The position numbers and the translations under genes are program-made. A DNA stretch of 64,000 bases from Muraenolepis orangiensis (taxonomy: Eukaryota > Chordata > Actinopteri > Gadiformes > Muraenolepididae). The stretch lies in the NCBI GenBank assembly GCA_027704905.1, contig CM051000.1, positions 14,134,014-14,198,013 on the forward strand, in the 5' to 3' direction. The notes beneath the pieces are model-generated. The model searched no databases, was not told the origin of the DNA, and was given only the letters and a program-made list of their open reading frames with translations. Below, one piece after another: positions 48,325 to 57,520 of the stretch; position 1 is the stretch's first letter, and each line of letters opens with the position of its first letter.

Positions 48325-48694
48325 GTTCACACCAGACATCCCAAGAATATTGCTGAACTGAAACAGTTTTGTAAAGAGGAATGGTCCAAAATTCCTCCTG
48401 ACCGTTGTGCAGGTCTGATCTGCAACTACAGGAAACGTTTGGTTGAGGTTATTGCTGCCAAAGGAGGGTCAACCAGTTATTAAATCCAAGGGTTCACATA
48501 CTTTTTCCACCCTGCAAATGTTTACATGGTGTGTTCAATAAAAACATGAAAACATATAATTGTATGTGTGGTATTAGTTTAAGCAGTGTTTGTCTATTGT
48601 TGTGACTTTGATGAAGATTAGAACACATTTTATGACCAATTTATGCAGAAATCCAGGTAATTCCAAAGGGTTCACATACTTTTTCTTGCAACTG
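48325..48694 (+). repeat. Inverted copy of Tc1 3' end
   Basis: This reads as the reverse complement of 47178-47562 and on the plus strand again encodes HTRHPKNIAELKQFCKEEWS and the ending RKRLVEVIAAKGGSTSY. The junction with the normal start region is at TTCACACCAG, where the original 5' sequence and the inverted sequence would share bases. Confidence 0.9.
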
Positions 48695-48708
48695 TAGGCT
48701 TATGTCTG

Positions 48709-48744
48709 GGTTCCCACATTCAAATGAGTGCATTGACACCGATC
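48709..48744 (+). repeat. 36-bp inverted arm, left
   Basis: GGTTCCCACATTCAAATGAG to GACACCGATC is complementary to 51236-51271 with two mismatches. The two arms point inward around the short-LTR Gypsy at 48797-51074. Confidence 0.88.
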
Positions 48745-48796
48745 ACAAATTTTAAAGACAAAATATATAGTTATATGCTGATAATAAACATACTCA

Positions 48797-48919
48797 GACA
48801 CCGAGTTAGAACGTGCGACTGTCTTTACTGAAGGCTTAGTCAGAACGGCTTTACAGCAACACAGATACATCTTAAAGCATAAAACACGTGTCAGGTTAGT
48901 TATAACAGCTTACACAACA
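48797..48919 (-). repeat. 3' LTR of short-LTR Gypsy
   Basis: The minus strand runs TGTTGTGTAAGCTGTTATAA to GCACGTTCTAACTCGGTGTC. It matches 50944-51074 and 55427-55554 with moderate divergence. The left border (its 3' end) is approximate. Confidence 0.75.
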
Positions 48920-49399
48920 TTTCCCCCCCCCCCCGCCCATAGAAAACAAACAAGAAAGGCACTGAAAATTAACAGTTTCTTGGAACACAGGGAACTTAAC
49001 TTATAAGAGTAGAGAAGCCAACAGGCTATATACAACTATAAAAACTCAATACTCAAAGAATTTTAAAAGTCAGTTATGTAGTCTTTGAGGTAACTCGGCC
49101 ACGGTCGGGTCGGCTTCGCGTTTGGCCAGGTGGTCGATGGGAGCTGGGGGCTGCTCAGCTGGAATGTCCAGATAGTCTGCCCCATAGCCTGGATCGGTGC
49201 CAGCCCTCAGAACTGCTGTGATGCTGGGCGGAGTGACTCTCTCTGAAGGCGGCTGCATGCCCCCGCAACCAGACAGACGGAATGTTGCTGGCCACAGTTG
49301 CTCGGTAACCTGCATAGGTGTAGACCAAAACGAAAGCAGCTTGTGGTGCTTGTGAGCCCAACAGACTCTGACCCAGTCTAGGGTCGGGATGAGTGGTGT

Positions 49400-50060
49400 C
49401 TTTGCCCGTCGTAACGTATGTTCACCTTACGTTGGTGGTTGATGACTCTGTCCCGCACTTGAGCCGGTGGTGCCGGGTCTGCCGGAGCTCGCAGTCGATC
49501 AAAGGGCAGCTGGATTTCATGCCCCATCATGTGGAGTGTTGGGTTGCTCGATAGTGCAGTAGGGTGCAGAGCAGTGCTGCGTTGAACTCGAATCCGTCGG
49601 CCAGGTGGGCTCTGATGCCGTTTTTCAGAGTCTGGTTCATTCTTTCTACACCCCCTTCGGCCTGGGGGTGGTACAGGGCTTTGCGGATGTGTTTGATGCC
49701 CCTTTTTTCCAGGAAGACAGCAAACTATGCCAAGATTAACTGTGGGCCGTTGTCGGGGGTGATTGCAGCAGGAGTCCCCCACCGGGAGAAATGTGAGTCC
49801 AAGATATCCGTTATCATTCGGGTAGTGCAGAGCCGACAGAGGTGACCTCTGGCAACTTTGAATGGAGATCATACACCACTAAACATTTGAGTTTTGGAGG
49901 TTTGGAGTTCCTCTCTAGAAAGGTGCCAGGTCCTCTGGAACCCTTGGGCCAACCAGTGCGGATGAATGTGTCGAGCTGGGAGAACACGGGTCCTGATCTG
50001 AGGCCAGCTGGAGGTCCTGAAGGGAGACTGTAGTCTGGAGTGGGGTATGGAGCATTTGGA
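49400..50060 (-). pseudogene. Gypsy integrase, broken
   Basis: Minus-strand frames give FLERNSKPPKLKCLVVYDLH and SKLPEV (first catalytic Asp), ITPDNGPQLILA (second Asp), and KALYHPQAEGGVERMNQTLK followed by NGIRAHLADGFEFNAALLCT (Glu in the VER motif), then the C-terminal RDRVINHQRKVNIRYDG. This is the catalytic triad of a Gypsy integrase in order. Frameshifts lie between the pieces and two stops follow GSALPE. Downstream coding remains include QVTEQLWPATFRLSG (49270-49315). Confidence 0.8.
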
Positions 50061-50136
50061 CAAGGTCGGACTCTGTGGCATCCGGAGCAGGGTCGGGGGA
50101 AGACCGGAAGTGGCCCGGGAGAGCAGGTGACCGCCA

Positions 50137-50490
50137 CTACATTCTTGCATAGTTGTATTGCCAGAGCTTCTCTGACCAGTGGTGGATCCTTAGTGGCCTG
50201 TGCCCTGTGCCCGATGTCTCAAGAAGGGCTGTGAGAGCCTGGTGGTCAGTCCGCACTGTGAACAGTCGGCCATAGACATACATGTGCCATCGTTCACAGA
50301 CCCAAACACATGCTAGGGCCTCCCTCTCTCCCACAGAATACTTTTGTTCGACAGGGCTGAGGGCCCGAGAGGCAATGGCGATGGGACGCTCGATGCCATG
50401 TTGTAGTTGAGAAAGCACCCCTCCCACAGCCATGTTGGAGGTGTCACAGGTGAGGAATGTGGGGCTTGAGAGGTCAAAGTGTGTGAGCAC
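50137..50490 (-). pseudogene. Gypsy RNase H fragment
   Basis: One open minus-strand frame reads PTFLTCDTSNMAVGGVLSQL, KYSVGEREALACVWVCERWH, YVYGRLFTVRTDHQALTALL and GHRPLRIHHWSEKLWQYNY. CDTS, E in REALA and RTDHQAL supply RNase H acidic residues. It would remove RNA from the hybrid during reverse transcription. At its N-terminal side the frame is fused in phase to gag sequence through a deletion of protease and RT near 50500. Confidence 0.85.
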
Positions 50491-50499
50491 AGGTGGCGA

Positions 50500-50930
50500 G
50501 ATGTCAGCAAAATGTCCGCTGCTGTCTATGCCGACACAGTGTATCAGCGTGGCTTGTTTCCGTGCATCGCCCAGCGCGTCCACATTGAGGACTGTAATGT
50601 AGGTCTCGAATGCCTCATGCCAGCGAGTCACGAAGCGAGGTCATCGGCAGTGCGAGGAAGGGACGGTGCGTAGGGAACGAAAATCCATGACTCGTCGGCC
50701 ATGTGTGCCAGCATTGAGGACTGTAATGTAGGTCTCGAATGCCTCATGCCAGCGAGTCAACGGAATGCGATGCTCATCGGGCAGTGCGAGGAAACGATGT
50801 CGCGTATGTACTGAGGCTGGTCTGAACGGCTTAACGCCATGTCGCACACAGATATTCGTAAACGCGGTGGACGAATTTCCATGCCTCCCGTCCGTCCAAT
50901 GAAGGCTGATAAGTCATAACGGTTGACGTG
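50500..50930 (-). pseudogene. Gypsy gag N-terminal fragment with duplication
   Basis: The minus strand gives HRFLALPDEHRIPLTRWHEA, FETYITVLNA and DARKQATLIHC, resembling the start of capsid in Gypsy gags of this type. The segment coding for TRWHEAFETYITVLN occurs twice (50589-50631 and 50717-50759), part of a tandem duplication with about 128-bp spacing. Possible starts upstream are out of frame. Confidence 0.65.
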
Positions 50931-50943
50931 CACCTGTCCCCAG

Positions 50944-51074
50944 AGCAACGAGTTAGAACGTGCGACTGTCTTTACTGAAGGCTGAGTCTGAACGGCTTTA
51001 CGGCAACATGTCGCAACACAGATATGTCGTAAAGCATAACATGTGTTACGTTAGTTGTGACAGCATACACAACA
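50944..51074 (-). repeat. 5' LTR of short-LTR Gypsy
   Basis: The minus strand starts TGTTGTGTATGCTGTCACAA and reaches GTCGCACGTTCTAACTCG. The internal region then begins TTGCTCTGGGGACAGG. It contains CAGTAAAGACAGTCGC where the copy at 55427 has CAATAAAAACAGTCGC. Confidence 0.78.
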
Positions 51075-51235
51075 GATATATTGCTTGCATAATGTAATGT
51101 GAAATGCTCTGAAGATTTAGAATCCTCACTTCACAGCCGCTAATGCTTGCGCTTTCCTCTCCTTTCACGTATTCTTCTAGCCTGGGGGTTGCTGACACAG
51201 CCGTAGATTCTCCAGATTTGTATGTACAAAGGTCC

Positions 51236-51271
51236 GATTGGTGTCAATGTACTCATTTGAATGTGGGAACC
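51236..51271 (-). repeat. 36-bp inverted arm, right
   Basis: Partner of 48709-48744, ending ATTTGAATGTGGGAACC. The 160 bp between the Gypsy LTR and this arm show no similarity to the corresponding left-hand bases. Confidence 0.88.
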
Positions 51272-51379
51272 TAGGCAGTCTTTATTTTCTACTTGCATTG
51301 AGTCCTCTGCACATTGAATAGGAAAACCTGGAATGACAATTCATCCACTACTGAAATCTAAACACCCCAGATAACATGT

Positions 51380-51635
51380 TGATGAGGAATGTTGATTAGG
51401 AATCTGGTTTATTGAAAGAGTTTGAATCATTGTGGACAGAGCAGATGGTACATGCTAGAGCTCTCCCCCTTCGAGTGTGTGCGTTGGTGGCTGGTTTTAC
51501 CTGTCGGCCTTGATTAACACGGACCCACAGGTGTGTAGCCTCACCAGCCATAAAGTAATCAGTTTATCTCAGGCGGAGTGAGGCTGCTTAAACCAGCCAC
51601 CAACCACACACACACTCATTCTTCTTCACAAAATA
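51380..51635. repeat. Unclassified repeat X, copy 3
   Basis: The fullest copy: TTGGTGGCTGGTTTTACC near 51485 and GCTTAAACCAGCCACCAA near 51590 form a terminal inverted pair about 125 bp apart; inside, CCTGTCGG and CCCACAGG make a smaller stem. In minus orientation it carries CTTTCAATAAACCAGATTCC, a possible polyadenylation signal, which makes a solo LTR one option. Confidence 0.65.
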
Positions 51636-54511
51636 ATTCTGCCAATTTTTGCTTTTAAACCAAAGCTTTAGACTAATTTTATCATCACATTATTTGTTCT
51701 CCCTAGAACATGCTGCCAGATTGGCTTGGCTGTAGAACACACAGAGGTTAATGCTCATCTACTCTCACAAATGGCAGAGAAGCTCAAATCTTGGCAAGCG
51801 GGCCATATATATATATAAATATATATATATATAAAAACGCCGCATTGGCCTTTGGGTAGTTCTTCAAAGTCGCTGCCATTTGGAGAGGCCAAAACTGGCA
51901 ATGTAAATGCAAGTTAACAGGGATGGGGTTTTTCTGGAGGAAAAGCACTATATATTTGATATAGATCAATATAATAATAATTTCATCCATAACAATATAT
52001 TGTTAGTTTTTTTGTACATAGATCAAAAACCCTTGAAAATTAAAACGACTCATTGAAGTCGGTTAACAACAGTTATGATGCTTTCTGTCCAGAAAAACCG
52101 CAGCTCCCCCGTTTCCCTGTATGTGATTACACATACAAGACAGTGTATGCTCCAATATGGTGGCCAAAGCAGAAGTTCTGCTATCATGTTCTGCTATAAC
52201 ATAGGACGGCTGGTTGCTCCTCTGTTCCTTCCTGGCAGGTGGAAGACACGGAGGACAATTTGTTTACAGGACAGGGTATAATTGCGGGACTCGCAACCTC
52301 GTGGCTCAGCCAAGCAGATATCAAGGCAAGTCCTTTCGAGTCACTTAAGATGAGCAAGACAATTACTCACTATTGAACAATCAAGTAGTGTGTGTACACT
52401 GTGGTCGGTGGTACCACCGTGTGCCTTCTTTTCAAGCGCTCCTCTGTGTGCGTCTGTGTGTGTTTGTCTGTGTGTGTGTGCCTGTGTGTGCAAGTGCGTG
52501 CATTAGACAGCGATTGGCTCGGGAGAAGTGTTTCTTAATTAGCTTTGCGTTGGCAGCAGAGCTGGAATGGGTGTCTATGGACAATCAATTTATTTGTGCA
52601 GCTTGTGAAGGGCCCAGGCTGACGAGGAAGCATCCAAGTCATCGGAAACATTGGAACAAGGGACCGGGACCGAATAATAAACATTGTTCTGTTTATATAT
52701 ATAGTAAGACGGCAAGGAACACGTTTTGCATATTCTTGCAGCTTTGTTTATCTAATTGATATATGATATGTATATATATATATAATATATCTCCTAAGAG
52801 TTTTACCATAGCCTATTTAAAAATGTTCATCATCTTTCGTAATTTCTAAGGAATGAATACCAGATGAAGTATTCCCTCGGTGGCCATTTAGCACTTTAAT
52901 CTAAGTAAGAGAGATGTCTTTGTCTGCGGGCTCCCGGATATAAATGCATCAGGTGGATTGGCCCACCCCCAGTTTGCATAACTCTTTGGCAATTCCCTGT
53001 AGTAAAATCAAGGTAAAATACATTCTCTAAGAAAGCTACAGCAGATATAATCCAGTGGAGGAAAGTAACCAAGTACAGTACTTAGGTATACATTTGATGT
53101 GTATATAATTAGTATTTATATTTATTTGCTGAACCTTAGCAACACATTATTTCATAAATAAATATAGTATATATAAGTTAATGTCTCATATTCTGAAATA
53201 GGCTACTTTTACTTTTACATATGTAGTATATTTTAATGCTAATACTTTTGTACTTTTACTTAAAATTGTACTTAAAGTAATATTTTCAATGCAGGCATTT
53301 TGCTTCAAACAAAGTATTTCTACAATGTGGTATGCTACTTTTATTTAGGTAAAAATGAGTAGTGCAACATTATTTTTATTTTAAATTAGAGTACTTCTTA
53401 CACCACTGGAAATAGTTAATAGATTAGGGAGATAGAATAGGGATTTCATATTGACCGTTTGAGGTCTATTGAGTCATAGTATTTCTGAGTCTGAAGTCGG
53501 GTGAATTTTTCAGGCAAGTTGTTTACCTCTGCCATTGAAGATAGGGCAGAGGTTATGTTTTCGACAATGCTTGTCTGTTTGTTTGTCTGTAAGCAAGATA
53601 ACTCAAAAGCCCATTAGATTACTAATGGGCCAAGGAACAGTTCACTAGATTTTGTTGCAGATCCGGTTCCAGGGGAGTTTTTGGTGTTGCGGAGGTATTC
53701 GCTCTGCTGAGTGCCCTCTAGCTTCCTATGTGACCTTAGATTTTATATTTTATTTTACATGCTTGTGTTGTGAATGGCTTCCTAAGCTATGTATTTGCAC
53801 TGTGAGCCACAACAAACTAGAATACCATGGTGAATGCCAACTGGCTGGTCTGAGATTGATTCAGTTTATTGCGAGATCATGATAGCTTATACGATGGTTA
53901 GTAGGCTTAGCATATAGTGCCCACTTTATTCTTGTATACGAAAAATCGACATTGTACATTGGCAACACTTGCAGTCAATATTTTTCATGCAGCAGCAGTA
54001 TCCTATTACGTAAACAGCTGTTTAATACAACACATAGCTGTGCAATCAATAGACATGTGAAGGGGAAGGAGCATCTATTTCACCTTTCTCCTTCTAATCG
54101 GATGTAAATCTCCAGTATCATCAGTAAACTAAACACTCTGACAGCCAGTCAATAGTAGTCGTGGAGGGGAGGGGGGTTGCTGATGATGAGGGTTGGGGGG
54201 GGGGGGGGGGGCTGTGCTTTCAGACTGCAGATGTCTGATTGATCTGCGAGGCTGAATCTGCATGCGAGGTAAAGGCAAATTAGCCAGTCTGTGAGAGGAG
54301 TGTATCTGTGCAAGGACATCATTGCTATCATCCAGAGAGTTGATTGGGCTTTTAGTTCAATGCAGTTTGTTGCTTTTTTCTTTGTGTTAATTTATTCTGT
54401 CAATGAGGATTAGTGGAACTATAAAAGCAAAGCTAAAATTGCCACATTTTCATAAAAAACGATTGAAATGTATTGATGAGAACAACAAGAAGTGGTATTC
54501 GGAAAGAGCCT
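51636..54511. other. No recognised gene
   Basis: No coding, RNA or repeat feature supported. A G-run of about 18 lies at 54195-54211. Confidence 0.45.
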
Positions 54512-54517
54512 TATAGC

Positions 54518-54842
54518 TTCCACAGTCAGGCCATCAGGCTGCTGAACAAGGGCGTATAGCATATAACAATGTACATTTTATTACATTGATTTATATATAT
54601 ACATATTGTTCTTTTTCTGTGCCGATATATTGTATTTTATAAATTGCAGTTTTATTTTATATATTTAACTTTATACAGTTTTGTTTTTTACTTATTTTAT
54701 TCTATTCTGTTTTTATTTTGATTTTATCTTATTTTATAACTGCTGTCTGTCGTCGGGTATTGCACATAAGATTTTCACTCAATGCTTTATACTTGTGTAA
54801 ACTGTGAAGTGACAATGAACTTGACTTGACTTGACTTGACTT
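54518..54842 (+). mobile_element. L2-type LINE, 3' UTR copy
   Basis: From AGCTTCCACAGTCAGGCCAT, the last codons of ORF2 (ATCAGGCTGCTGAACAAGGG), through an AT-rich UTR with TTGCACATAAGATTTTCACT, to a four-fold CTTGA tail at 54820-54842. It matches the complement of 23536-23860. Only the very 3' end is present. Confidence 0.85.
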
Positions 54843-55554
54843 GGATCGGCTGCGATCTTCGACAGACCCAGCACCACCGGCACAAGGGCGAGACACAGTC
54901 ATCATCTGCCAATGTAAGATGAAGATACGTTACGACAGAATACGACGGGCAAAGAGACCCCTCATCATGGCTCTAGACTGGGTCAGAATCTGTTAGGCTC
55001 ACAGGGACCACAAGCTGCTGTTGTTCTGGTCTACACCTATGCAGGTTACCGAGCAACTGGGGCCAGCAACATTCCGTCTTTCTGACGGGTCGCGGTGGCA
55101 TGCAAGCTGCCTTCAGGGAGTGACACCGCCCAGCAACACAGCAGGCCTAAGGGCTGGCACCGATCCAGGTTTTGGGGCAGACGATCTGGACTTTCCAGCT
55201 GAGCAGCCCTCAGCTCGCAACGACCACCCGGTTTAACTCCAAGCCGAACCGACCGCTCGACCGGCCCTGGCCCATTATAAGACAATATAACTGACTTTTT
55301 GTATCCTTTTAGTATTTCGTTTTCATAGTAGTACATAGCCTGTTGGCTTCTCTACTTAAATACGTTTAGTTCCCTGTTGATTTTCAGTGCCTTTGTTGTT
55401 TGTTTGTTGTTTTCTATTGGGGGAAATGTTGTGTATGCTGTCAAAAGTAACGTGACACATTTTATGGTTTACGATCGTACCTGTGTTGCGAAAGTGCCGT
55501 TAATCTGTTCTGACCAAGTCAATAAAAACAGTCGCACGTTCTAACTCAGTGTCT
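54843..55554 (+). mobile_element. Short-LTR Gypsy, 3' fragment
   Basis: Plus-strand relative of 48797-49500: it carries DPAPPAQGRDTVI, KIRYD, ALDWVRI, PMQVTEQLGPATFRLSDGSR and a C-terminal region, then the UTR CCTGTTGGCTTCTCTACTTA, a purine tract ATTGGGGGAAA and the 3' LTR 55427-55554 (TGTTGTGTATGCTGTC to GTTCTAACTCAGTGTCT). An AATAAA is at about 55521. The left border abuts the LINE tail. Confidence 0.82.
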
Positions 55555-55616
55555 TTTTATTTTTAGCTTATAACATTTAGCTGTGGAGGAAGTTGCTTTT
55601 ATTTGTTCAGACATAC

Positions 55617-55964
55617 TGTCACGGTTACGGTGGTTGGTAGGGGGCGTGGCCAAGCCACGGCGGCGCACACACACACACCTGTCAGCGATCACACCGTCTA
55701 ATTGCTAATCACCTCACCTGGGGTATATATACTTGTCTATCCTTTACCCCAGCGTGAGGTCGTTACTGTATACTGCACGTTGTTCTTCCGTCTGTATAGT
55801 ACCCGTCGCCTGCCTACTACCCGTTTGGTACTACGCACCTCGACATCCCGGTACGCAGACTCCTCCCCCGTCCCGGACTACTCGTCGGTCTACTACCTGC
55901 CAGTACTCCGTGTACCCTTGTGTTTTGTGTGTGCTTTTGGAATAAAGCTGTCCTCATCGTGACA
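55617..55964 (+). repeat. 5' LTR (348 bp)
   Basis: TGTCACGGTTACGG to TCCTCATCGTGACA. A TATA box GTATATATAC is at 55723-55732 after CACCTCACCTGGG, and AATAAA at 55941-55946. Compared with the 3' LTR it lacks CGGATCGACCTCC near 55909 and about 53 bp just before the CTCATCGTGACA end. Confidence 0.92.
55723..55732 (+). promoter_or_regulatory. LTR TATA box
   Basis: GTATATATAC follows ACCTCACCTGGG. The same block is conserved in the LTRs at 57213 and, in complement, 2761-2772, so it is the likely core promoter of the family. Confidence 0.65.
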
Positions 55965-55980
55965 GAACGACCTCACCACT

Positions 55981-56430
55981 ATGGACCCCGGCAACCTCGA
56001 CCAGTGGAGCCAAATACGTCTGCAGCTGCAGAACGTCCGGGGAGCTTACCTGGACCCCGGCCTTCTCGAACGTGCAAAGCACGAGATCGATGCCCGGAGG
56101 GACCGTACCGGATCACAGTTTCAAGCGCTGCGGGAGCGGGAGGAAGAATGGGTGGTCCGGTTGGCCAACATGGCCCCCGGTGTCCGCAACCAGTGTCAGC
56201 CCGATGTTGAGTCCCTGATCGCCAGTCACGGACGGATGGGTCAAGAGCTGCAGACGGTGATGGACCAGCTCAGGGACCTGGCAACCACCGTTGCTTTCCT
56301 CAGTGGAGGGACCCCCGACGCCGCGCTGTCCCTGCCTGCTGACGTCACGCTTCCCTTCCCTGCCGACGCGTCTGACGTCACGCTGCCCCCGTCTGACAGC
56401 GCCGCTTCTCCCCCGTCTGACAGCATCTGA
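55981..56430 (+). CDS. Gag-like ORF of the compact LTR element
   Basis: A 149-codon ORF starting 17 bp after the 5' LTR with MDPGNLDQWSQIRLQLQNVR. The first 105 residues are charged and helical (LERAKHEIDARRDRTGSQFQ, ESLIASHGRMGQELQTVMDQ, LRDLATTVAFL), plausibly coiled-coil as in Gypsy gag N-termini. The last 40 become Ala/Asp/Pro/Ser-rich (LPADVTLPFPADASDVTLPP) and lead toward the repeat array. The ORF stops at TGA 56428-56430, but continuing in the frame that starts at 56442 gives the same ADxALP style, so a frameshift near 56405-56440 has probably cut a longer protein. No capsid MHR-like or CCHC motif is visible. I infer an RNA- or particle-binding role only from position. Confidence 0.7.
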   Translation: MDPGNLDQWSQIRLQLQNVRGAYLDPGLLERAKHEIDARRDRTGSQFQALREREEEWVVRLANMAPGVRNQCQPDVESLIASHGRMGQELQTVMDQLRDLATTVAFLSGGTPDAALSLPADVTLPFPADASDVTLPPSDSAASPPSDSI

Positions 56431-56441
56431 CAGATGCTGCG

Positions 56442-57055
56442 TTGCCTGACGCTGCGCTGCACGACGTTGCGCTCCCCCTGTCTGCCGACGCTACCGACGT
56501 CGCACCGTACCCGCCTGAGGACGTCGCTCCGCACCCGCCTGAGGACGTCGCTCCGCACCCGCCTGAGGACGTCGCTCCGCACCCGTCTGAGGACGTCGCT
56601 CAGCACCCGCCTGAGGACGTCGCTCCGCACCCGCCTGAGGACGTCGCTCCGCACCCGCCTGAGGACGTCGCTCCGCACCCGCCTGAGGACGTCGCTCAGC
56701 ACCCGCCAGACGACGTCGCTCCGCACGGACGCTCCGGACGTCAAGCAGCCCCCAGAGGAGACTCCAGAGGAGGTCCCGGAGGAGACCCCTAGAGGAGACC
56801 CCCGGAGGAGGTTCCAGAGGAGACCTCCAGAGAAGACTCCTACCGACCTGGGCAGAAGGGGTGGCTCTCTTTCCGGGCCCCGCCCGCCCACCAAATCTCC
56901 TCCATCCCCCCGGATCATCGACTGGGAGGCAGACGGTCCAGAGGAGCGGGGTTGGCCCCCGTGCCGTTACTGTCTGGATCCGTTCTTTTCCCTTGACTGC
57001 CACACCCCTTCAAGCCAGGTTGGACGCCAGGAGGCGCCCGTTGAGGGGGGGGTAC
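56442..57055 (+). pseudogene. Continuation of gag-like ORF with PEDVAPHP repeats
   Basis: In one frame (56442-56792) the sequence reads PDAALHDVALPLSADATDVA and then nine copies of an acidic octapeptide, mostly PEDVAPHP. The frame that opens at 56434 crosses the array as arginine-rich RLRTSLRT and after it gives QPPEETPEEVPEETPRGD, again acidic, then a basic stretch and IIDWEADGPEERGWPPCRYC. The switch of acidic character between frames suggests at least one more frameshift near 56735. The end runs into the purine tract with VEGG. No known enzyme domain is present. Confidence 0.5.
56514..56729 (+). repeat. 24-bp tandem array, nine copies
   Basis: Unit CCTGAGGACGTCGCTCCGCA plus CCCG, starting at 56514 and every 24 bases to 56706. 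Variants are TCTGAG (56586), CAGCAC for CCGCAC (56586 and 56682 units) and CCAGACGAC with a GGA end in the last copy. Because 24 is divisible by three every frame stays open across it. Confidence 0.95.
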
Positions 57056-57520
57056 TGTCACGGTTACGGTGGTTGCGCTGGCGGCGCACACACGCTCCTG
57101 TCAACAACGATTACGGTGGTTGGCAGGGGCCGTGGCCAAGCCACGTGCACTGGCGGCGCACACACACACACCTGTCAGTGATCACGTCTAATTGCTAATC
57201 ACCTCACCTGGGGTATATATACTTTGTCTATCCTTTACCCCAGCGTGAGGTCGTTACTTTATACTGCACGTGTTCTTCCGTCTGTTTAGTACCTGTTGCC
57301 TGCCTACTACCTGTTCGGTACTACGCATCTCGACATCCCGGTACGCAGACTCCTCCCCCGTCCCGGACTACTCGTCGGTCTACTACCTGCCGGTACTCCG
57401 CGGATCGACCTCCCCGTGTACCCTTGTGTTTTGTGTGTGCTTTTGGAATAAAGCTGTTCGTATCGCTCCACTGTGTCGTTGTCTGCGTTCGGGGTCCAAC
57501 CCACACCCCTCATCGTGACA
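57056..57520 (+). repeat. 3' LTR (465 bp)
   Basis: TGTCACGGTTACGG to CCCCTCATCGTGACA. The TATA motif is at about 57213-57222 and AATAAA at about 57447. Near its start the TTACGGTGGTT...GGCGGCGCACACAC block is present twice (57063 and 57110), which the 5' LTR lacks. Its end contains the TCGGGGTCCAACCCACACCC segment shared with the solo LTR at 2289 but deleted from the 5' LTR. Confidence 0.92.

Larger units (their letters stand above)
47178..48694 (-). mobile_element. Tc1-type transposon with rearranged 5' end
   Basis: Ends are CAGTTGCAAGAAAAAGTATG and its complement, flanked by TA (47176-47177 and 48695-48696), the Tc1/mariner target. Each end carries an outer and an inner AGTATGTGAACCC-type site, as in IR/DR Tc1 elements. 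The transposase lies on the minus strand. The inverted repeats are unusually long: 47178-47562 pairs with 48325-48694, so the sequence between the right terminus and the start codon is an inverted copy of the transposase 3' third plus terminus. Confidence 0.93.
48797..51074 (-). mobile_element. Short-LTR Gypsy element, internally deleted
   Basis: On the minus strand: 5' LTR about 50944-51074, gag remnant, RNase H, integrase, a 3' tail, a purine tract (GGGCGGGGGGGGGGGAAA, complement of 48920-48938) and 3' LTR 48797-48919. LTRs start TGTTGTGTA(A/T)GCTGT and end near GTCGCACGTTCTAACTCG; they are only about 125 bp. Protease and most of RT are missing. The same family occurs at 54843-55554. No target duplication was recognised. 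Confidence 0.85.
55617..57520 (+). mobile_element. Compact two-LTR Gypsy-like element without pol
   Basis: 5' LTR 55617-55964, internal region 55965-57055, 3' LTR 57056-57520, flanked by an exact 5-bp duplication CATAC (55612-55616 and 57521-57525). A purine tract GAGGGGGGGG (57043-57052) precedes the 3' LTR. The 1.1-kb interior has one gag-like ORF, a 24-bp tandem array and a short zinc-knuckle-free tail; there is no protease, RT, RNase H or integrase, so the element is non-autonomous. The bases after the 5' LTR (GAACGACCTCACC) parallel GAACGAACTGGCC after the LTR at 27720, hinting at a shared primer or related partner element. Confidence 0.92.

Noticed and set aside
56241..57003. Long antisense frames (170-225 codons) across the 24-bp array
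   Set aside because: They exist because the repeat period is a multiple of three; the LTR element reads on the plus strand.
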